Assembly (NCBI GenBank): GCA_003993805.1
Contig: RSEF01000019.1
Coordinates: forward strand, 10,072,728-10,136,727
DNA length: 64,000 nucleotides
Reading direction: 5' to 3'
From: Himantopus leucocephalus
Lineage: Eukaryota; Chordata; Aves; Charadriiformes; Recurvirostridae
This document shows, in pieces, positions 56,614 to 64,000 of the stretch (the stretch's first letter is position 1; each line of letters opens with the position of its first letter). The notes under the pieces were generated by a model. That model did not search any database. It had not been told where the DNA came from and saw only the letters and a program-made list of their open reading frames with translations. The translations under genes were made by a program, and so were the position numbers.

Positions 56614-59600
56614 TGTTCTTCCTAAACAACAAGAAAACTTTTTTTTTTATTCTTTTATTTCTTAGGCCTCGGGCTTCCTCCCTCAGAAGGTCTCACGGTT
56701 GATTTCTGTTCCCTACTAAAGTGCATCCTCACACTCTGCAGAGAGGCAGGGATGCAGCTGCTTCTGCACTTGTCACCAGTGTTTGTCACTTAACCAGAGA
56801 AGTCCTGCTAAATGACACAGGGGAACGTTGCACTCTAAAGCCAGAAGAATTGGCTTTAGACATAAGTTTTTAAGTAAAACAGCCTAGGGAATATGCAAAC
56901 TACATTCTCCGATAGTAAATTTGGGTTTGATCCTAAGAACCGCTCCTAATTAGTGTCAAAGAGAACTATTTCCTTGCAAAAATATTCTTCCATCTTAAAA
57001 ATAAAGTTTTGCACATTAAACAGGAATTTTATTACTAGTTTGATGGCCAGACAATAATCACCTAGGTATATAAGCAAGTCTGCTATAGCTGACAGCACTG
57101 TGCTAAAGTTAAACCCCTACACCCTTCCCCCCCCCAAAATATAAGTGAATAAAACCAAAATGGCTAGAAAGAAAAGCACAATCGCAGAAAGGGAACTTTA
57201 AAATATTTTAGTCTAGAGGTGAATGCATATCCAATGTATTTATTTGTAAAACCAGTAAAAATATTTGGAATAGCCACAAGTTCATCATATTTAAATGAAA
57301 ACTGAAGAAAAGATTAAAGCATACAAGTTTAGCACCATGGGTTAATGTGCCCATTTTACCTTCCTCCCAAGAACGTACTCCAACAGAAATCTGGGAAAGA
57401 AACTGTTTTCACGGCCTGTTCAAAGGGCTAAGCATTGTGCAGTGCTGAGTGGTTTTCAGTTTGAATAGCAATATAAGCACACCTGCTGAAACATTACTCT
57501 TCAGTTAATGTTTACTTGGGGAATAAGAGTTTGGGGTTTGGAGTTTCTTGCTATGACACCATTAAAAACGTAATTTGAAAAGGTTATTTCAGTAGTAGTA
57601 CCTTTTCAATGATCTGTATTTGCCTGTTGATCTGTTCTGTGCTTTTCTCTCTTGTTCTGGTGTGCTTATCCAAAGTCTTTGTTATTAGCGACTTGCTATT
57701 CATAAAACCTGTGAAAAGTTTAGTATAACTAGTGATCAAATGAAAGCATCTTCAAAAACACAACTTTTGTGGTACTGGGTGTAACCTAAAATTGGAAGCT
57801 CTTCAATACTATGTAGCACTACTTCAGCACATTGCTATAACTAAATTCTGTATGAAACCTTTATCATGCAGGAAAAAACCCTTCCATGCTCAAGGCGTTA
57901 TAAAGCTCAGATATTATTTCTGTTCAATGCAGTGCTGACAATAACAGAACAGTGTGATGTATGACTAAGGCAGATGAAAACGAACATCTGTAACAGTCCA
58001 TGAAAGCTGTGAATTGCTTTCTTGTTCTAAAGAATATATTCAAAGTTTGCTTTGAACCTCCCTGTGCTGTGAACGATGACTGTGAAGAATATGAGGTAAG
58101 TGGAAAGAGAGCAAACACAATCTGTTTTCCGACTTACAGCTCCATTGTCCTCAACTGCGCTTTTTTCCCCACCTTTGCATTAGGGAGATCTACAGTATTA
58201 AGGAGAAGTTCCTTTATAGATAGTCATGAAAAGGTTTGATTCATGGTCACATTCGTATCACTGCATTGTCAATCTACCCACAGTACACATCAACAAGTAA
58301 TTTGTATTCATTTTATAAATATTTCTATAAGATTTCAGATGTCTAGAAAAAAAACGTACTCTGACAATTGGTAGACACAGTATTTTTGTTCTCAGTGGTG
58401 ACTCCAATGCAAAATAACGTAAAACTACTGTCAAAAAACATACACAAACGATACCTATACGTTTGTCAGAGAAATAATAATTTTTTCTCTCCTAGCTCTG
58501 ACGCAAATTATTTACCCATTTTTGAGAAAGGGAATTTAGTTGTAGGCAAATACGCCAGGCTGACAGCTCTGGAGAAAAATACTCTGTTTAAGCACAGAGC
58601 AATTTGAAGTTAATAGCAGTCTACTATCTGGCTTTATACACAGCGTATCAGTTTGACTTACAATTAAACTAATAAATGTATATCTGCAAGCACCAGGATA
58701 AAAATCTTAGGACTTTGACAGACAAGAATGCTCTGTAATAGTGAAAAGAAAAATTAGTCCTATTTGCAAAAAATAATTCAAGCTGCATATAAAAAAAATA
58801 AATCTTTCAACAGCATTATCAGCATTGATATTAATATCCTCATAGCAGTCCATTTAGACATTGGGGCCGGGCAAGAATAACACTAGTGTTCTGCTGCCAC
58901 CTGCAGCTGAAGGAAGAGCGCTTGTTTCTCCAGCAACAACTGAGGCCAGTGCTTATATCTGAAGTTATACACTATTTTCAGCCGTTAAAATGATCTCTCC
59001 TGGATTATAATCCCCAGGTCTGTACGAGTTTTATTGTCTCACATTACTGAAGAGAACTGGTGAGAAATTCGAAAGGCTGATCCACCTACTTGAGCAATTC
59101 ATAACAGACCAGGAGGAGAATAAATATATGAAAGCACTGAAGAGTATGAAATACAAGTCAATTAAGCATGCAACATTCAATACTTGCAGAAAGAATATTT
59201 CAAACTGGCCTTTATTCAGTATTTTAACAGCAGTGTTAATAACTGTGGGTATTTTTAAATGTCCAATGGCCTTATCCGTACATACCGTTACAAGCAATTT
59301 GACTCATTCAGAAGCTTTATTATCACTTCGCTAAAGGAACAGTGCAGTATGAATAAACTTTCATTTTCATCCTGAACAAAACTGATTCATGTTCTGGTGA
59401 ACAGACAGCAGATGCCAAACACCTGAGATACACACTTGTCCCTGCAGCTGGACTGCTGTGTGCCGACAGGAGAAGAATCACCTACATCCATCATTGGTCT
59501 CAATTTATTATCTGTATAGAGGGTCTTAATAGCGCCTTAGGTATTTGAGAGAGGCTGAAAAACTTTAATGTTCCAAGATCCCAAATACAACAAAGTATTA

Positions 59601-61265
59601 TTTGATACACATTCTGCTGCATTGAAGCTAAACTATTGCTGAAAACCATTGAAAGTTTTCATGAAGGACTCCAGTGGATATTGGCTGCTATAACAGCTAA
59701 TCTCACTCTACCCTTCCATTTTTAAAAAATGTTGTGAATATTCATATCAGCATAAACCAGAATATTAAAATGCATATTAAAATCAATATTATAAAAATGT
59801 ATTAACACGAGGCATAAAACTTCTCTATCAGCTGTGTTAACTCATTAAGCACTATCTCTGACTTCATTAGTACAGCTGCTTGCAAGGAAGCATGAATAGA
59901 GGATGCTGTAGTATTCTATGCCTCCTTCTGGTCTTTCCAAACAGAAACCAGGAGTAAATAAAAGAAAATATAAGAATTTATTGATGTTCTGTATGTGCAA
60001 TGACAAACAGGGTAACACAGAAATAGAATTCGATTTCTTCAGAGCAAGCTATTAACAAAAAAAGTAGTACAGAAATAAACCCCAAGTAAACAAGTTGTGT
60101 TTAAAACCTGTAAGTGTTCAAAAAGAAACATGTTAGCTACTTGTTGTTCTTATCATTTCTACAAGCTTTTAATTTATTTAACTTTTCATTAATAAAAGAC
60201 TCAAAATATTTCTAGAGCCATCACAAACAGACATGTCACAACTTCTTATGCTTTACTTGTCACCACAATCTATATAAATAGTTTGTTGAGATTACAGGTC
60301 ATTCTCCCTGGAATGAGGCAGTAGTAGTCCTTGTGAAGATCTCTTACAGCCTCATGCCACATCCTGATACTTTTATCTGGGCGTGTTATTTCTAAACATT
60401 TATTAGCATCCAGAAGTCAACCCAGCCATGTATCTGAAATGACATATAATAGACTTAAGACACTTACTCATGGAAATTAAATGAACCACTTCTCACTCAT
60501 CTTTCAGCATTGTGTAAAATGTTCCTAATTTATCTATAATCTCTTAAATAAACAAGGTGACTGCCAAGAAAGGTTCTGAAAGCTGCAGATCAGACTAAAA
60601 ACAGATCTACAGCTTTGAATGGTCAGTTCTGAACGGCCTAAATTGTTATATAATTAAAGTCATACATACATGCACCGGCCCATATCCTTATGCATGTATG
60701 TGTATATATGTGTGTGTGTTTGTATACACACACATCTCCTTTTTTAAAAAAAAAAAAAAGATATAAAAATATGCCCTGAAGCAATGCAGATCCAAGGTAT
60801 GGACAGCCAAAAAATTAAATAGGTCATATCTTGCATAACTTATCACATATTGCTTCAAGAAGACACAAAAGTCAACAGAAAATAAACCGATATCAATATT
60901 AAATCAGGGGAGTAGATAAGAAACTGGAAATAAAGCATATACTCTTTTGAAAAAATACTTTGTAACAGTAGCATGTGTTTGAAAATTAGCAAAGAACATG
61001 TGCCCAGACATCAAATAATGTGACAGGTGGTATTAGTGCATGAAAGATAAGCATCCCATGGAGGCCCCAGAAAGCGAGCAGGGGCTGCTTAATATTTACT
61101 GGTCTGGGTATCCCGTCTGACGGGCTCCAGTAGGGACCCCGCCAGTCACTAGGGCTGTCTGCCTCCGCTCCTTCCAGCGCCAGAGCTACCAGCTCCACTG
61201 CAGCTTCTTAGCTCTCTTGTCAATGTTACTATCTTATAAAGTGTAGTGAACCCCCAATGGCATTA
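56614..61265. other. AT-rich gene-free stretch
   Basis: Nothing coding was recognised. Contains a C run (57127-57134), an alternating TG/TA microsatellite (60691-60734) and an A run (60746-60759). Confidence 0.6.
60691..60734. repeat. TG/TA-CA microsatellite able to fold back
   Basis: TGCATGTATGTGTATATATG, GTGTGTGTTTG and TATACACACACA are alternating purine-pyrimidine and partly self-complementary. Confidence 0.75.
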
Positions 61266-61800
61266 TAATTTAATCATGGCAAAAAGAAGAGTGACTGTCA
61301 TGCCGCCAGCCGGTGATTGACATGGCCTGGATTTCTGCTGTCAAAGATTTGCATGTCAATCAGTAAGAACCCATATGGCATGTGTTTACAGTGATCAGAA
61401 GTCATTTGATATCAGTATCTTAGCAAAGCTTTGACGGAAATGAAATGAGATCCATGTTCCATATTCCCAAACATACAAACTACAATAGATTCATGTAGAG
61501 TTCTCAGTAGCTGAGTTAATGCACATTAATGCTGAGATGGGCTCGAGAACACAATGCTCTAACAACAAAACCATCAGGCAATGTCTCCTTATTAAATTCA
61601 ATGAGGATGCCATGTCTACTCCTGGCACTGTCCCATAGCTGTTCCTATTGATTTTGCAGCTTTCCATTTTATGAAATAATACATCTCCTCTAAATATGTA
61701 TGTATGTGAAACTCATCACCTCTGGTAATGTCATCAACCATGAATTATTACTGAGCTACATCTAGACTTCTTTCATGGTTTCTTTTGGCACTTCATGTGT
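61266..61800. promoter_or_regulatory. Candidate distal enhancer with PBX/MEIS and octamer sites
   Basis: TGATTGACATG (61314-61324) and CATGTCAATCA (61352-61362) are perfect 11-bp inverted repeats, each a PBX-type site. The octamer ATTTGCAT (61347-61354) overlaps the second. CTGTCA MEIS cores are at 61295-61300 and 61338-61343. The following 400 bases lack simple repeats and look constrained. PBX and MEIS proteins act in limb-bud gene control (established knowledge). Assignment to TBX4 is inference; it lies about 34 kb from the gene's 3' end. Confidence 0.45.
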
Positions 61801-64000
61801 TCACTTCCACTTTCTGTCTGAAGTATTGCAAGATCATTAGCTAAATTTGGAATGCAATTGGAGAACACTCAGGCTGACAGAAGGATCTGAACATTAGATT
61901 CCAGAGAGAAAAATAACTTATCAGGCAGATATCCTTATTGCTTTAAATATCTGGCATGGTGTTTGCTGGGAAACCATTCTGGATGAACGCCACAAAAACT
62001 CACATGAACTCATGCTGGTTTTATTGCAAATTCTTGATAGCAAAAAAATGCACGTCTGGTAGTAATCACAGTTGGGCATAATACCATCCTGTAATGCAAT
62101 TCTGCGCACCCAAAGAGTGATAAAAAGTGTCTTGACCCTTCTTTTTCATGACTGAGGAGGCTGCAAATTTACCCAAGTGTACTGCAAGAGCAATAAAGCT
62201 TTTCCCTCCATAAGTGAGTTTCATGTTCTTAATCCTGCCCGCACGCTGACAGATCGTATCTGAGCATTCTTTCGCAGTGATATTCTGACACACGCACAAA
62301 AAAAATACACCAAGACTGCAGAATGACTGTACCACTCCTCCTATTTTTTTGTAATTTCTTCCTATTTCTTCACATGGAACCTCTTCTAATGAGTGACTGC
62401 TATAGCTGCTAATTCCTGTTTTTCCAGATAAGCTGAGCATTAGCTGTATGTGACATTTAATTGCAGTCAAAAAGTGTAAAGTACACTCCCATTATATGTA
62501 GCACTACCTGGACCATTCATCAGAAGATGGATAGCTGTCGGATTTCCCACGTCTCTCTGGGAACGTATCTAAACATATGACCAAATGAGTTATCCAGCAG
62601 AACAATAACAATCTGAACCTTGTTTTGATGGAAAAACATGAAAAAATGGTAGAACTGGGGGAAAAAGAAAGGGGGGGGGGGGGGNGGGGGGGGGGGGGGG
62701 GGAAGAAAGAAAGAAAAAAAGAACTAGGAAAAAGCCCAAATTCTCTCTGCTCTAACTGTCAAGTCCATGTCATCTTGCTTGTATCAGCTACTTGCTGGAT
62801 GGTCACTTAATGAAGTAATTAGTTCATCATTTTTAAGTCTAAATGCTATGTGCCTAGACAAGTTTTGCTTTTGTATATACGTAATTCCTTCATCCTTTTA
62901 TTGGCTTTAGTGCAATTCAGCGGTGACTCAGTTTATGAAGGAGAGATGCACAGTTTGAGTTTGGATAGGAATTAGCCGGCTATCCAGTAGCAGCAAGTTT
63001 TTCCTTCCTGCACAAAATGCTTTTTCAGTTTGGCACACCATTCTTCCATTGTGATCCTAATCAAATAAACTGATGAAAGTAAACATCTGTAATTCAGGAG
63101 GCATTTGATCACTGCCTTTCCTCTGCATTTGAACCAAGGGGTTCTTTTACAAGATAACTGCCCTCTCCCAGGGTGGTATACGTGATTACCCAATTCCTGT
63201 TGTCACAACCGACATGCTTAAACCACCTATTGTGTGTACTATCCATAATTATATTTGTGGGTTTGTTCCGTACTGTCTCCTGGTCTGTGAGCTCATGCCT
63301 CTCCTAATCCTCTTTAAATGAATGACACACAGTTCTAAGGCCCGGAGATCTTATTACCAACAATTACCAATTTCTGCCTTTTCACAACACTTAAGGAATC
63401 AAACATACAAAGAGGATATTAAAGATCTTTCAAATACATGAATCAATAAGTCACATTGGATTAAAAGAATTTATCAGCAACTCTTTAATAAATCTAGAAG
63501 CATTAAAACTTGGTAATATTACCATGACCCCAGGTTAAGTACAATAAGGGAATATAAATGATGAAATATGTCTAATGATTGTATTGAAATATGTGTGCAG
63601 AAGACACACGGGAGGCTGGAAATGCAGCGCTAGGTTGTCCCCGTCCCCCTCCCCCTTAATCTCATACAACACTATTATTATTTTCATTGTGTTGGTACAT
63701 CGTAGAATCATCACAAACATTCACAGTCCATAGAACTAATTAAAAGTCTTCGTAACAGAAAGACTTTAAGAAATTCTAGGTACCTGCATCCCTGCAAGGT
63801 CTGGTTCTAAAGTATTTTGGCCACTTTATAAAAGTATTCCCCTGCTATCAGCCCCAAACAACTTCGTTTCTATTATTTGCGAGTTTAAAATGTGCCATAT
63901 GAGAGAACCCCACATTTTCAAACGTTGCTTGCTTAGACAAATACCTGGCAACGATCAAGGAAAGGAAAAGAAAAGCCTCTCCCCACCATGGTTACACCTG
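61801..64000. other. Intergenic DNA to the window end
   Basis: AT-rich, with no coding sequence recognised. Contains the poly-G tract at 62671. Confidence 0.6.
62656..62730. repeat. Polypurine tract with about 32-base G run and one N
   Basis: A G run from 62671 to 62702 is broken only by an N at 62685. It is flanked by GGGGGAAAAAGAAA and GGAAGAAAGAAAGAAAAAAAG. The whole stretch is purine on the + strand and able to form G-quadruplex or triplex. The N and the exact length are likely sequencing artefacts. Confidence 0.85.

Noticed and set aside
62066..62470. 134-codon - strand open frame
   Set aside because: No recognisable domain; of a length that occurs by chance in AT-rich DNA at this scale.
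26966..64000. BRIP1 exons on the - strand
   Set aside because: Looked for because of mammalian gene order; no helicase or C-terminal BRIP1-like coding piece was recognised.

Overview
The window is vertebrate nuclear DNA, most likely from a bird. The support is CR1 LINE fragments of the avian type, low repeat density, compact introns and a T-box gene that reads clearly as TBX4. The species cannot be named from this sequence.

Left part (1 to about 26,965): the 3' two thirds of TBX4 on the + strand. Six coding exons are present (2511-2630, 4441-4588, 17746-17898, 21679-21767, 22852-23093, 24481-25103). All junctions are GT-AG and the reading frame is continuous through all six. They encode about 457 residues, from inside the T-box DNA-binding domain to the stop codon. 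The start codon, the N-terminal region and the first part of the T-box lie upstream of the window, because bases 1-2510 are the 3' end of an intron. A 3'UTR of up to about 1.86 kb follows, with three AATAAA signals and an apparent MIR-type SINE fragment. The 13.2-kb intron after the FGH-ending exon holds GC-rich blocks, homeodomain-rich stretches and, near its 3' end, a CpG-rich segment with a TATA-like box that looks like an internal promoter.

Right part (about 26,965 to 64,000): 37 kb of AT-rich DNA with no protein-coding gene that I can support. In mammals the next gene is BRIP1; none of its coding sequence was recognised here. The region holds two CR1 3' ends on the - strand, several decayed copies of old palindromic repeats, and a decayed Ty3/gypsy pol fragment on the - strand (about 42,095-41,110) with RT and RNase H motifs still legible. 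At 61.3 kb there is a compact cluster of PBX/MEIS and octamer sites arranged as a perfect 11-bp inverted repeat. The gene-poor layout beside a hindlimb and lung developmental regulator suggests a cis-regulatory landscape, but that is an inference from motifs; no alignment could be run.

No convincing new protein system was found. The items most worth checking are the internal promoter-like island, the 61.3-kb TALE/POU element, the excess of T-box half-sites, and the gypsy remnant.
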